DNA from: Lentzea terrae
GTDB lineage: Bacteria; Actinomycetota; Actinomycetes; Mycobacteriales; Pseudonocardiaceae
Length of the DNA: 64,000 nt
Assembly: GCF_003265345.1 (NCBI RefSeq)
Contig: NZ_QFWW01000035.1
Span: forward strand, 164,147-228,146
Direction of reading: 5' to 3'
Below the pieces are notes generated by a model. That model saw nothing but the letters and a program-made list of their open reading frames with translations, searched no databases and was not told the DNA's origin. The position numbers and the translations under genes are program-made. The number at the start of each line of letters is the position of its first letter. Position 1 is the stretch's first letter. Shown piece after piece: positions 9,020 through 17,764 of the stretch.

Positions 9020-9847
9020 GTGATCATGGACATGGGGGTTCAGGGACTGAACATGGGCGACACGATCGCCCCCGCCGAGACTCTCCGGCTGGCTTCCCTT
9101 GTGGAGTCACTCGGTTACCGTTCGTGGTGGGCCGCCGAGCACGTGGTGCTGCCGAGCCCGAAGGCCGACCCGTCGCCGTCCGAGCCGGACACTCCGCTGC
9201 TCGATCCGCTCGTGGGTTTGAGCTTCGTCGCCGCGGTCACCACCCGGCTGGAGCTGGGCACCGGCATCGTGATCCTCCCGCAGCGCAACCCGGTCGTGCT
9301 CGCGAAGCAGGTGGCGTCGCTCGACGTGCTGAGCAGCGGCCGGTTCACGCTCGGCGTCGGCGCGGGTTACCTGACCCAGGAGCTGACCGCGGTCGGCGTG
9401 CCGCTCGCGGACCGCGGCCGCCGGACGGACGAGTACATCGACGCGATGCGGGCGTTGTGGCACTCACCCGCGCCGGCGTACGACGGCAAGTACGTGTCGT
9501 TCAGCGGCGTGGACGCCCACCCGCGCCCGGCCAACGCCCGGATCGCCGTCGGCGGAGCGTCGGACGGGGCCCTGCGGCGGGCGTTGACGCGTGGGAACGC
9601 GTGGATCGGCGTCGGCACGCCCGAGGAGACCGCGGCGAACCTGAAGAGGTTGCGCAGGTTGTCCGCCATGACGGAGCGGTCGGACTCGCTCGGCGCGTTG
9701 GAGATCAACGTCGTGGCCACGGCCGCGCTGGACGCCTCGGTGGTGCGGCAGTACGAGGACCTCGGCGTCGACCAGCTGATCGTGTTCCCGTCGTCGATCG
9801 ACATGCCGCTCGACGAGGCACTGGCGCAGCTGATCACGTTGCGGTAG
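9020..9847 (+). CDS. LLM-class F420-dependent oxidoreductase
   Basis: 275 residues of the luciferase-like monooxygenase superfamily, TIM-barrel fold, in the subgroup that uses F420 (TIGR03619-like). Landmarks are ESLGYRSWWAAEHVVLP near the N-terminus, TRLELGTGIVILPQRNPV, the GRFTLGVGAGYL cofactor loop, and PRPANARIAVGG. The substrate is not predictable. The start is GTG at 9020; an ATG two codons later is an alternative. Fifteen bases separate it from the CobW-like gene, so the two may be cotranscribed. Confidence 0.88.
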   Translation: MIMDMGVQGLNMGDTIAPAETLRLASLVESLGYRSWWAAEHVVLPSPKADPSPSEPDTPLLDPLVGLSFVAAVTTRLELGTGIVILPQRNPVVLAKQVASLDVLSSGRFTLGVGAGYLTQELTAVGVPLADRGRRTDEYIDAMRALWHSPAPAYDGKYVSFSGVDAHPRPANARIAVGGASDGALRRALTRGNAWIGVGTPEETAANLKRLRRLSAMTERSDSLGALEINVVATAALDASVVRQYEDLGVDQLIVFPSSIDMPLDEALAQLITLR

Positions 9848-9862
9848 GTAGCCTGAACGGCC

Positions 9863-10774
9863 GTGATCCCCGTCGTCGTGCTCGCCGGCTTCCTCGGCTC
9901 CGGCAAGACCACCCTGCTCAACCACCTGCTGCGCACGTCGGGCGGCACGCGGATCGGCGTCGTGGTGAACGACTTCGGGCGGATCAACATCGACGCGTTC
10001 GCGGTGTCGGCGCAGGTCGACTCGATGGTGTCGCTGTCGAACGGCTGCCTGTGCTGCGCGGTGGACGGCACCGAGCTGGATTCCATGCTGGTCAAGCTCG
10101 CTTCGGCCGACCTGGACGTCATCGTGATCGAGGCGTCCGGGTTGGCCGAGCCGGCGGCGCTGGTCCGGCTGGTGCTGCAGGCGCCAGGGGTGTCGTACGG
10201 CGGGCTGATCTACGTGGTGGACGCCGTCGAGTTCGCCGCGGTGCCGCACCTGGACCGTTCACTCGCGTTGGCTGATCTGGTGGTGCTGAACAAGGTCGAC
10301 CGAGTGGCTGAGTTGCCGTCGTTGCCCTGTTCCGTGCCGGTGTTGCCTGTTTCCTTCGGGCGGATCGATCCCTCGTTGCTGTTCGAGGTGCGGCCGCCGG
10401 ACCTGGGACCTCGGCAGTTGTCGTTCGACGACCTCGAAGATCACTCTTCGCACGCCCACGCTTCGTACGACAGCGTGACGTTCGAGAGCGATGAGCCTCT
10501 TCATCCCAAGCTGTTCATGGACTTCTTGGGTGCCCGGCCTGAGGGCTTGTTCCGCGCCAAGGGTTTTGTGCGCTTTCCGGGTGGCACGTTCATGCTGCAC
10601 ACCGTTGGCGCCTACGTCTCGTTCACCCCGGTCGACGACGCCCCGACGCAGCTGGTGCTGATCGGGGCGGGCATCGATCCGGACTCGTTGACCGACTGGC
10701 TGCTGGCGTGCGTCGCGGACGGACCGGTCACCGAGCAGGACATGCTCTGGGTGCTCCGGTACGCCCGCGACTGA
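9863..10774 (+). CDS. CobW/COG0523-family GTPase (metal chaperone)
   Basis: 303 residues of the G3E GTPase family. The P-loop GFLGSGKTT is at residues 9-17, the metal-binding CLCC motif at 62-65, EASGLAEPAAL follows, and the NKVD base-recognition motif is near residue 143. A CobW_C domain covers about 205-300. COG0523 proteins insert or deliver metals (Zn, Co) using GTP. The start is GTG just after the LLM gene. The gene meets the convergent serine hydrolase stop with no gap. No zinc-uptake-regulator site was recognised upstream. Confidence 0.9.
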   Translation: MIPVVVLAGFLGSGKTTLLNHLLRTSGGTRIGVVVNDFGRINIDAFAVSAQVDSMVSLSNGCLCCAVDGTELDSMLVKLASADLDVIVIEASGLAEPAALVRLVLQAPGVSYGGLIYVVDAVEFAAVPHLDRSLALADLVVLNKVDRVAELPSLPCSVPVLPVSFGRIDPSLLFEVRPPDLGPRQLSFDDLEDHSSHAHASYDSVTFESDEPLHPKLFMDFLGARPEGLFRAKGFVRFPGGTFMLHTVGAYVSFTPVDDAPTQLVLIGAGIDPDSLTDWLLACVADGPVTEQDMLWVLRYARD

Positions 10775-11791
10775 TCACTTCTTGCAGAGCGCCGTGTCGA
10801 TCACGTCGAACATCTGCTGGAACGTCCTGGCCTGATCGCTCGTCGTGCCGGGGAGCGCGGTGAGCGTGATCGCCGCTTCCCTGCGGTCGGTCGCCCCACC
10901 GAGCGACGCCCAGCCGTGGATCGAGCCGCCGTGGCCCCAGTAGACGCCGCCGCAGCTCAGCTTGGTGCTCTCCAGGCCGAGCCCGGCCGCGGTCCTGTCG
11001 TCGATCGGCACGGTCTTGCGCATCTCGTCGAGCTGCTTCTGGGGAAGCAGTCCGCCGCTGAGCAGGGTCTTGTAGAACTTGGCGACGTCTTGTGGCGTGG
11101 AGATCATCGCGCCCGCGGCCCACGCCGACGACGGGTCGAGCTCCGTCGCGTCGACCACCTTCGACTTCGGGTCTGCCAAGTCGCTCAACGCATACGCCCT
11201 GGCGTGCTTGCCCCTGATGGTCCGCTCGCCCTGCTTCGGCCAGTAGGTGTCCTTGAGCTTGGCGCGGTCGATGACGCGTTGCCCGACCACTTCCGCGACC
11301 GGCCGCCCGGTCACCTTCTGGATCATCAGGCCGGCGACGACGTAGTTCGTGTTGCTGTACTCCCACCGCTCGCCCGGCTGGAACGACGGCTCGTTCCTGA
11401 ACGCGACGTCCAGCAGGTCGTGCGGCTCGAAGTGCACGTCGCGGATGTCGCCGATCTTCGTGACGCCGATGCCCCGCGGGTAGTCCGGCAGACCGCTGGT
11501 GTGCTGCAGGATCTGCCTGACGGTGATGCGGTTGTCCTTGATCCGCGGCACGTACTTGCCGACCGGCCCGTCCAGCTCGATCTTGCCTTCCGCCACGAGC
11601 TGCAACGTCGTGACTGCCACGAACGACTTGGTGATGCTGCCGATGCGCACCCGGCCGTTCGTCGGCGCGTTGCCCTTCGCGTAGTTGTGCCCGTTGGCAT
11701 GCGCTTCGACGCCAGGCGTGCCGTCCTTGACGATCTGGTCCAGCTGCTGGGGAATCAGCAGCGCTACGGCGGCCACCGCCGCTGTGATCAT
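10775..11791 (-). CDS. Serine hydrolase, beta-lactamase/D-Ala-D-Ala carboxypeptidase family (downstream copy)
   Basis: 338 residues with a very short hydrophobic N-terminus, an atypical or truncated signal peptide. The class C beta-lactamase/R61-type active site is complete: SxxK is SITK at residues 52-55, YxN is in EYSNTNYV, and HGG is in HGGSIHG near the C-terminus. Family members act on peptidoglycan stems or as esterases outside the cell. The ATG overlaps the upstream paralogue's stop (TGATG), so the two genes are translationally coupled and look like a tandem duplication. The shorter leader compared with its neighbour raises the question of whether this copy is exported. Confidence 0.85.
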   Translation of the reverse strand: MITAAVAAVALLIPQQLDQIVKDGTPGVEAHANGHNYAKGNAPTNGRVRIGSITKSFVAVTTLQLVAEGKIELDGPVGKYVPRIKDNRITVRQILQHTSGLPDYPRGIGVTKIGDIRDVHFEPHDLLDVAFRNEPSFQPGERWEYSNTNYVVAGLMIQKVTGRPVAEVVGQRVIDRAKLKDTYWPKQGERTIRGKHARAYALSDLADPKSKVVDATELDPSSAWAAGAMISTPQDVAKFYKTLLSGGLLPQKQLDEMRKTVPIDDRTAAGLGLESTKLSCGGVYWGHGGSIHGWASLGGATDRREAAITLTALPGTTSDQARTFQQMFDVIDTALCKK

Positions 11792-12909
11792 CACTTGGCA
11801 CCGCACAGCGCGGAGTCCACAGTGGCCAGAACGGCCTCGTGCGCCTTCATCGCTTGCTCGGGCGTGTCCTGGAACGTGCCGGGAAGTGCCGTGACGGCAA
11901 CGGAGAACGCCCTGCCGTTCGCGGTGACCCCACCGCGCGTCTCGTACCCGTGGATGTCACCGCCGTGGCCCCAGTACCTGCCGCCACAGGTGAGCGGCGA
12001 GCTGGCGATGCCGAGCCCGTACTCAGCGCCCGGCCACATCTCGCCCTTCGTGTCCACCGTCTTGCGCATCTCGTCGATCTGCTTCTGCGGCAACAGGTCT
12101 CCGTTGAGCAGCGCGCGGAAGAAGGTGTTGAGGTCCTTCGTGGTGGAGATGATCTGCCCGGCGGCCCAGCCCCACGACGGGTCGAGCTCGGTGACGTCCT
12201 CCACGCCGTTGCTGGTCCTGGCGTATCCGTGCGGGTGCTTGCCCTGGATCGTCTGGTCGCCCTGCGTCGGCCAGTAGGTGTCCTTGAGCCCGAGCTTCCT
12301 GATGATCCGCTGGTCGACGTTCTCCGCAACCGGCCGACCGGTCACCTTCTGGATCAACAGCCCCAGCAGCACGTAGTTCGTGTTGCTGTACTTGAACTTC
12401 TCACCCGGCTGGTTCGTCGGCTCGTGCGCGTTCGCGATGTCCAGCAACTCGCGCGGCTCGAAGTACCGGTGCCGCACCTCCTCGAACTTGTCCAGCCCCA
12501 TGTAGTTCGTGTAGTTCGCGAGCCCACTGGTGTGGTTGAGCAGCTGCCGCACGGTGATCCGGTCGTCGTTGATGCTCTTCGGCAGGTACTTCGTGATCGG
12601 CGCGTCCAGGTCGACCTTGTTCTCTGCGTTGAGCTGCAGGACAACCGCCGCCACGAACGACTTGGTGTTCGAACCCACTCGAACCACACCGTTCTTGGGC
12701 ACCGGAACGTGCTTGTTCAGCTCGGCCGTGCCCTTGCTGTGAGACGTCGTCCTGCCGTTGGCCTCGGTGGTCGTCGACAACGCGGCCGGAAACCTGTGCT
12801 GCTTGACCAGTCCGTCGAGCTGCTTCTCCGTGCCCACGGCCGGCGCGGCCATGGCCGTCCCGCTGCACAACATGGCCGCCGCCAACACGCCTACCAGCAT
12901 TTTCTTCAT
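11791..12909 (-). CDS. Serine hydrolase, beta-lactamase/D-Ala-D-Ala carboxypeptidase family (upstream copy)
   Basis: 372 residues. A clear Sec signal peptide (MKKMLVGVLAAAMLCSGTAMAAPA) suggests export. Active-site motifs are SNTK at 80-83, YSN in KYSNTNYVLLG, and HGGDIHGY. The sequence parallels its downstream neighbour throughout, including TVRQLLNHTSGL versus TVRQILQHTSGL, supporting duplication. The ATG at 12909 is chosen because it begins the signal peptide; further in-frame codons upstream lack a leader. Likely role: cell-wall D,D-carboxypeptidase or related esterase. Confidence 0.88.
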   Translation of the reverse strand: MKKMLVGVLAAAMLCSGTAMAAPAVGTEKQLDGLVKQHRFPAALSTTTEANGRTTSHSKGTAELNKHVPVPKNGVVRVGSNTKSFVAAVVLQLNAENKVDLDAPITKYLPKSINDDRITVRQLLNHTSGLANYTNYMGLDKFEEVRHRYFEPRELLDIANAHEPTNQPGEKFKYSNTNYVLLGLLIQKVTGRPVAENVDQRIIRKLGLKDTYWPTQGDQTIQGKHPHGYARTSNGVEDVTELDPSWGWAAGQIISTTKDLNTFFRALLNGDLLPQKQIDEMRKTVDTKGEMWPGAEYGLGIASSPLTCGGRYWGHGGDIHGYETRGGVTANGRAFSVAVTALPGTFQDTPEQAMKAHEAVLATVDSALCGAK

Positions 12910-13002
12910 TCTGTGCCTCCCCGTTCCGGTTAGGCACAAGGTTTTCAACTCTGGTCGCCCGGCACAGTCACGCACGCTGCCGTTGCTCAGGTGGAGCAGG
13001 CT

Positions 13003-13896
13003 CTACCGTTCCGCCGCCCAGCGCCGCTGGTCCGCCGGGAACGGGCTCGACCAGGTGGCGTCCGCGCTCGTCCACTTCGCGTTGGAGACCGCCCCTGCCG
13101 GTTTGCGGGCGATGACGACGATGTTGAACGGGCGAAACGCCTCCACCGCCATGATCTCCAGGCCCACGTGGTCCACCAGCTCGATCAGCAGCGCGGTGTC
13201 GAAGACGTGGTGGTGCAGGCCGCGGGTGGCCAGGTTGTCGGCGCACCGCTTCGCGAATTCCTCCGGGCTGCCGGCTTCGGGATCGCGAGCCAGGTCGTGC
13301 AGGGCCAGGACCTCCGGCACGTGCGTGGTGTCGGTCTCCGGCATCCTCTGCTCGAAGTCCTCGATCATGTGCGCCAACGTGGTGACCGGCCGGTTCCGAT
13401 CGAAGGTGCCGTTCAGGTGCGGGACGACGAGCACCAGCGTCCCCTGCTCCTTGAGCACCCGAATCCACTCGGACATCGCCAGGATCGGGTTGGCGGTGTG
13501 CTCGACGACGTGCGAGGAGAGCACGAAGTCGTAGGTCCCGTCGGCGATCATGCTCAGATCAGTGGCCTCGGCGACGTACTGGACACCGGGCTCGTGCTGC
13601 TCGTCGTAGCGGAACGTGGCGCCCTCGACAATCGAGCCTTCCCAAAGCGTCTGGGCGCTGAAGTTGCAATTGTCGATCCGAGCGGCGTCGGGATAGACAG
13701 GCACGAGGTTGCCACCCCTGAACCAGCGGGTCGGCCCACCGATCTCCAGGCCGACCTTGTCGCGGAAGAGGTGCCGGGCGCTGTCGTAATACGACATCTG
13801 GGCCGGAAAGAAGCGATCGTGCACGACCGTGATCAGGCCGCTCACGCCGTCGTTCTTCAGCTTCGCCAGCACCGCCTTGATCATCGCGAACCTCAC
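13003..13896 (-). CDS. Class I SAM-dependent methyltransferase domain protein
   Basis: 297 residues. A SAM-binding motif I variant, GLEIGGPTRWF, lies near residue 50, and a post-motif segment DFVLSSHVVEHTANP near 125 matches type 11 methyltransferases (the xSxHVLEH pattern). EWIRVLKEQGTLVLVVPH follows as motif III. The C-terminal part HHHVFDTALLIELVDHVGLE resembles sugar/polyketide methyltransferases in glycan or secondary-metabolite loci. No partner genes are adjacent. The target is unknown. Confidence 0.8.
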   Translation of the reverse strand: MRFAMIKAVLAKLKNDGVSGLITVVHDRFFPAQMSYYDSARHLFRDKVGLEIGGPTRWFRGGNLVPVYPDAARIDNCNFSAQTLWEGSIVEGATFRYDEQHEPGVQYVAEATDLSMIADGTYDFVLSSHVVEHTANPILAMSEWIRVLKEQGTLVLVVPHLNGTFDRNRPVTTLAHMIEDFEQRMPETDTTHVPEVLALHDLARDPEAGSPEEFAKRCADNLATRGLHHHVFDTALLIELVDHVGLEIMAVEAFRPFNIVVIARKPAGAVSNAKWTSADATWSSPFPADQRRWAAER

Positions 13897-14047
13897 CCGA
13901 TCGGCCCGGTTGCCATGCTAACGGCGGGCGCGCGGGACCGCCGTGCGTGGACATCGCGCGTGGACCACGTGGGCTCATGCACTCGGCCGCGGCTTCAGCC
14001 TGTGTTCGCCGGACGAACACTGAGGTTCACTTCGTCCTGGCCCTCGT

Positions 14048-14120
14048 TCGGTGGCAATGCGGCGCAGCCGTCGCGGCAGTCGAGCGCCGTGTCCAGCAAT
14101 CTGTGGTGGTCCCGCTGGCG
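14048..14120 (-). repeat. Dispersed repeat, copy A
   Basis: A 73-bp segment whose reverse complement matches 25145-25218, with about four fifths of positions shared and a 33-bp identical core beginning CACGGCGCTCGACTGCCGCG. It lies outside the integrated element, whereas the other copy lies inside its right end in the opposite orientation. This suggests a dispersed genomic repeat rather than an element-specific site. Confidence 0.7.
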
Positions 14121-14255
14121 CCCGCAGGGAGCTGCTGGACGACTCCGCTCCACAGGTGGACCGGGTGGCTGAGGTGAGGCCGGGGCAGGCCCGAGCAGGA
14201 CAAGACCGAAGGCCCTGAACAGGGCGAACAGAGCGGGCCGCCGGATGCCGCTGCT

Positions 14256-14414
14256 CAAGAAGTCAGGGAGCAAAGCGCTGCCGAGGATCATCTCGGACTC
14301 CTCGACAATGCACCCCGCCACCCCTGGGGCGTCGCCGAAGGTCATCGCGCCGAGTGCGAACGGGCTGACTCGCGGGCCGGATCGGCCCAGCGCGACGTGG
14401 TGAACGAGTGGCAT
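14256..14414 (-). pseudogene. Aldo/keto reductase, N-terminal remnant
   Basis: About 53 codons read MPLVHHVALGRSGPRVSPF, then ALGAMTFGD and VEESEMIL. This is the characteristic N-terminal strand and cofactor-binding start of an aldo/keto reductase (LG.SGL.VS...LG.MTFG). The reading frame then loses similarity and no barrel follows, so the gene is truncated. The stretch 13897-14616 otherwise holds only the 73-bp repeat described at 14048 and no credible gene. The truncation lies about 200 bp from the tRNA where the AICE is inserted and may reflect older insertion events at this site (inference). Confidence 0.65.
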
Positions 14415-14616
14415 CCCTTGGCTCCTTGGAGTGTCCTGGTGTGTTCTCCGATGGAAGCCTTTGCAAGGCGGTCGGCGGTACGTTGATCGGCGCTCGGTCT
14501 TGCCTGATCCTCCCGATGCGGTGCTTGGGGTCGTTGGGGCCGGGCGGGGCGTCAATGGTGACGTTGGGCAACCCGTGCGACAGGCGCGGGCCACGATCGG
14601 TAGGCTCTCCCGTCGA

Positions 14617-14692
14617 GGGCTGCTAGCTCAATTGGCAGAGCAGGAGACTTTTAATCTTCGGGTTCAGGGTTCGAGTCCCTGGCGGCCCACCA
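14617..14692 (+). tRNA. trnK: tRNA-Lys(TTT)
   Basis: 76 nt including an encoded CCA. The acceptor GGGCTGC pairs with GCGGCCC (one G-U). The D-arm is GCTC/GAGC, the anticodon stem GGAGA/TCTTC closes the loop CTTTTAA (anticodon TTT), the variable loop is GGGTT, and the T-arm is CAGGG-TTCGAGT-CCCTG. The 3' part from 14655 onward is duplicated at 25554 and is the element's attachment site, so the gene is regenerated intact by integration. Confidence 0.97.
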
Positions 14693-14693
14693 A
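14655..14693 (+). other. attL, left attachment core of the AICE
   Basis: 39 bp from the anticodon 3' strand to one base past CCA of tRNA-Lys are identical to 25554-25592. Identity stops at 14654 and 14694. Direct repeats of a tRNA 3' end flanking an integrase-bearing segment are the signature of tyrosine-recombinase site-specific integration. Confidence 0.93.
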
Positions 14694-14720
14694 ACCCCCA
14701 GGTCACAGGCCTGGGGGTTT
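14692..14720 (+). terminator. Terminator after tRNA-Lys
   Basis: An 11-bp perfect stem (AAACCCCCAGG / CCTGGGGGTTT) with a seven-base loop, ending in TTT, directly follows the tRNA. It lies to the right of the attachment core, so it is supplied by the element rather than by the original downstream chromosome. Confidence 0.85.
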
Positions 14721-14741
14721 CGCTTTGGCGGACCCACCCCT

Positions 14742-14760
14742 CACTTAACCCTCACAAAAC
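14742..14760 (+). repeat. Arm-type direct repeat, left
   Basis: CACTTAACCCTCACAAAAC recurs at 25421-25439 with one mismatch in the same orientation. Both copies sit just inside the element ends, 48 bp from the left core and 114 bp from the right core, as integrase arm-binding sites do. Assignment as arm sites is inference. Confidence 0.55.
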
Positions 14761-14766
14761 TGCTGG

Positions 14767-15948
14767 TCATTCAACTTTGCCGTCACCAGCTTGATCGTCT
14801 TTGGGCTCTCCGAGCGCCCCTTCCAGAGCGTCCGCAGCCCTCCGACCGACCGTCTTGCGACCCATGTAGGTGTCCTGCGTCATCGACGGTCGCGCGTGGC
14901 CGAGTTGGTCCGCGACCTGCCGCGCAGAGAGCCCCGAATCATCGAGGATGGTCGCCGCCGTCTTCCGGAAGACGTGCGAGGTGACCCACGCGAACTCGTC
15001 CCCGCCCCGCGCATTCCGGAGGTCCTTCCGGGTGTTGGACGGGTCACGCAGCCCGCCGAGCGCATCCGGGAAGATCGGCCCGCTCGGGAAGCTGGTGGCC
15101 TTGTGCCTCCGTCGCAGCATGTCGAGCGCCCACTGAGGCAGCAGGAGGGTGCGCTCACCAGCCTCCGTCTTGGTCGACTTCCGGATCAGCCCGACGCCCT
15201 TGACCCGGATGACCGTGTAGTTCACGGCGACTGTGCCGGCCTCGAAGTCGACGTCCTCCCAGTAGACGGCCAACGCCTCACCGATGCGGACGCCCGTGGC
15301 CATCATGAAGCGCGATAGGTCAGGCAGGTCCCGCTTCACGGCCTTTGGATCGGACTCCAGCATCTCCAGCCAGAGAATCCGCTCCTCCAGCGTGAGCGCC
15401 CGCGGACTCTTCTTACGCCCAGCCTCCAGAGGCTCCACCTCCCTGACCGGGTTCGTGTCCAGCGCCTTGTCCCTTACGGCGATCCGCAGAGCCCCCGAGA
15501 TCACCGAGCGAGCAGTCTTGGCCGTGTCCACGCTGATCGACCGCCACAACGCGCTCAGAAAGGCGTCGATCCGCGCCACCGACATCTCATGAATCCGCAG
15601 CTCACCGAGGCCAGGCAGAACGTGCCGATCCATGATGCTTCGGTACGTGTCCACGCTGCTCGGCGAACGTTTCCCAGCGTCAGCGAGCGCCTGGAACTTC
15701 GTGAACCATTGAGCCAAGGCCTCCTTGAACCGGCTGTCTCGGGTCAACGAGTTACCGGACGGTCCCTTGCGTTCGGCGAGAGCCTTCTTGAGGCTTCGTT
15801 CTGCCGCCGTCTTGGTCTTGGCCCACCGCTCCACCGGCCGCGTCTTACGGTCGTAGTCGCGATACTTCGTAGTCGCACGCCAGCCTGAATCCGTTTGATA
15901 GCAACGAATCGCGCCATACGTGCCGATGTCGAGCGGAGGACGTGCCAT
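14767..15948 (-). CDS. int: Tyrosine site-specific integrase
   Basis: 393 residues. An N-terminal arm-binding and core-binding (SAM-like) region spans about 1-170. The catalytic domain has Arg in TGVRIGEALAVYW (about 219), HVFRKT (H and second R, about 327), LGHARPS (H) and the nucleophile Tyr in DTYMGRK (about 361). The R-H-R-H-Y set is complete. It catalyses integration at, and with Xis excision from, the tRNA-Lys site immediately to its left. Its ATG overlaps the xis stop (TGATG), so the two are coupled. Confidence 0.95.
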   Translation of the reverse strand: MARPPLDIGTYGAIRCYQTDSGWRATTKYRDYDRKTRPVERWAKTKTAAERSLKKALAERKGPSGNSLTRDSRFKEALAQWFTKFQALADAGKRSPSSVDTYRSIMDRHVLPGLGELRIHEMSVARIDAFLSALWRSISVDTAKTARSVISGALRIAVRDKALDTNPVREVEPLEAGRKKSPRALTLEERILWLEMLESDPKAVKRDLPDLSRFMMATGVRIGEALAVYWEDVDFEAGTVAVNYTVIRVKGVGLIRKSTKTEAGERTLLLPQWALDMLRRRHKATSFPSGPIFPDALGGLRDPSNTRKDLRNARGGDEFAWVTSHVFRKTAATILDDSGLSARQVADQLGHARPSMTQDTYMGRKTVGRRAADALEGALGEPKDDQAGDGKVE

Positions 15949-16142
15949 CAGGCCGCCTCCTCAAGCAGGTGCTCGAACCAGCTCCGTACCTCGGACGGCA
16001 GGTACCTCAGGTGCTTGCCTACGCGCCTCGCAGGCGGGCCGTAGTTCTTCGTTCGCCAGCCATAGAGCGTGTGGATCGGGACGTTCAAGAAGAGTGCGAC
16101 GTCGCCGACTGTCCACAGTGGCTCAAACTGTTGTGCGTCCAT
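15948..16142 (-). CDS. xis: Excisionase-like MerR-type helix-turn-helix protein
   Basis: 64 residues: a winged-helix excisionase fold with TVGDVALFLNVPIHTLYGW as the HTH and YLPSEVRSWF as the typical C-terminal element of AlpA/Xis-type proteins. It is needed as directionality factor for element excision. It sits between the replication initiator and int as in pSAM2. Stop/start overlap with int. Confidence 0.9.
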   Translation of the reverse strand: MDAQQFEPLWTVGDVALFLNVPIHTLYGWRTKNYGPPARRVGKHLRYLPSEVRSWFEHLLEEAA

Positions 16143-16159
16143 GCTGTTCTCCCCCTAGA

Positions 16160-17764
16160 TCAAGCAGCTTCCGGTGTTGCCGAACTCCTCGGCGGTCCGG
16201 CGGATGCGAGCAGCGCGGCCGTGTACTCGGCCTTCCACCTGCGGCGCTCTGCGACGGCGCTCAGAAGCAGGTGTGCCCGTGGCGGCACGTTCGGGTCACC
16301 AGGCTGGACGTTGTTCCAGACGAGGCGTTGAGGCTGGTCATCGGGCTTGATCCCGACATCGGCCAGCAGTTGCCGAACGAACGCCTTGCGATCGTGCTTG
16401 TGGTCCGCGAGCGACTTCCCCGACCACTTCCGCGACACCAAGACCCGCCGCCCAGCAACACCGAGCGTGGTCCGCTTGTGCGCCTTCCCCTTGCACTTCC
16501 CCGGCACCGTCGACAGCCGAGCCCCACGAGGCTGGACGCCGTAGAGCAGCCACAGCCCGCATTGCGGCGAGCAGGGCGTGACCGCGAGCTCAGCGCAGAG
16601 GCGTTCAGCGTGGTCTTCTTGCCGGGCCGTCTGCGCCTCGAAGCACTCGTTGATGCTCTTGGTGAGGTACTTCGTCAGGTAGCCGATGTGACGGCCGGCT
16701 TCCTCAGTGCCACCGAGGATGCCCTTGGAGTGCACCTGCACCCCGAACCGCGCCACGTGTGCCGGTCGCTCAACCTCATCGAGGGCTTCTTCCCAGGTAG
16801 GCAAGGCCCTTCGCGTCTGCGGATCAACGAAGCCCTTGGCCCGCACGTCCCACACCGGCAGGTTGTCGCCGTTGTACTTGATCTCGTCGTGCGCAGGCCA
16901 CCAGACCTGGTGATAGGTGGCTTCAGCGACCGCCCGCAGCTCTGCACGGGAGATGCTTCCTCGGACCGCCGCGTGCCAGTGCGGAGCGAGCCGCCGCTGT
17001 GGTTCGACGGCAGAGAAGTACTGGACCTCCCAACCGACACAGCGCCGAAGGTTCTGCACGAACCGGTCCAGCAACGCCGCGAAGTGCACGGCATCCCGAG
17101 CAGCACGGCGGTAGTCGTACCGCGAGGGATCGACGGGCGTGCCGTCGCTACGAACCTTGCCGTAGCTGTCGAGCGTCAGCGTGAGGAACGTCGAGGGCTG
17201 GTACTTGCCGCCGAAGACCTTGCCAACGGTGCGCTTGCTGACCGGCCGACGAGGCAGGTTCGGGGCGTCCTGGCGCCGCCTGGTCGACCGCTTCCGCGCA
17301 GCCTTGAGCGGAACCTCCAGCGAGGGGAGTGAGCCGCGGACTCCGAGTTGCCGAAGTTCTGCGTCGACCTCCGCGACCTCCTCCCGCACCTCCTCCGCGC
17401 CAACCTCGTCACCCTCATCGAGGGCCAGGCGGAAGGCCTTGACCAGGTCAGCCCGGTACCCAGTCAGTTCCCGCTGATCGTTGCTCGGAGCGTTCTGCGT
17501 GAAGTCCGGTTCGTCGGTCAGATGCCATCCCTCCCGGCACTGCGCCATCCGCAGACGCCGGTTCTTCTCCGCGCATGTAGGGCAGACGCTCGCGACCGTC
17601 GAGCCGCATGGCACGGGCACGATGTCCACGCGGCCGGTGTCGAGGTCGATCCGTTCCTTGGCCAACGGTCGGACACAGACACCGTGTTCTTCGGCGACAG
17701 CGCGAGCTACGTCGAGCGCGGCCGGCTCCTTCATCCGCTCCGAGCGGTTCAGGTACTCGGTCAT
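16160..17764 (-). CDS. RepSA-like rolling-circle replication initiator
   Basis: 534 residues. The N-terminal region has a CPTCAEK zinc-binding pair. The HUH nuclease motif is PHWHAAVRG near residue 263 and the catalytic-tyrosine region is YLTKYLTKS near residue 365. Spacing and flanks match the RepSA family of AICE initiators, which nick a double-strand origin and start rolling-circle replication of the excised circle. The ATG overlaps the translocase stop by four bases (17761-17764). An origin could lie inside or next to the gene, but I could not identify it. Confidence 0.9.
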   Translation of the reverse strand: MTEYLNRSERMKEPAALDVARAVAEEHGVCVRPLAKERIDLDTGRVDIVPVPCGSTVASVCPTCAEKNRRLRMAQCREGWHLTDEPDFTQNAPSNDQRELTGYRADLVKAFRLALDEGDEVGAEEVREEVAEVDAELRQLGVRGSLPSLEVPLKAARKRSTRRRQDAPNLPRRPVSKRTVGKVFGGKYQPSTFLTLTLDSYGKVRSDGTPVDPSRYDYRRAARDAVHFAALLDRFVQNLRRCVGWEVQYFSAVEPQRRLAPHWHAAVRGSISRAELRAVAEATYHQVWWPAHDEIKYNGDNLPVWDVRAKGFVDPQTRRALPTWEEALDEVERPAHVARFGVQVHSKGILGGTEEAGRHIGYLTKYLTKSINECFEAQTARQEDHAERLCAELAVTPCSPQCGLWLLYGVQPRGARLSTVPGKCKGKAHKRTTLGVAGRRVLVSRKWSGKSLADHKHDRKAFVRQLLADVGIKPDDQPQRLVWNNVQPGDPNVPPRAHLLLSAVAERRRWKAEYTAALLASAGPPRSSATPEAA

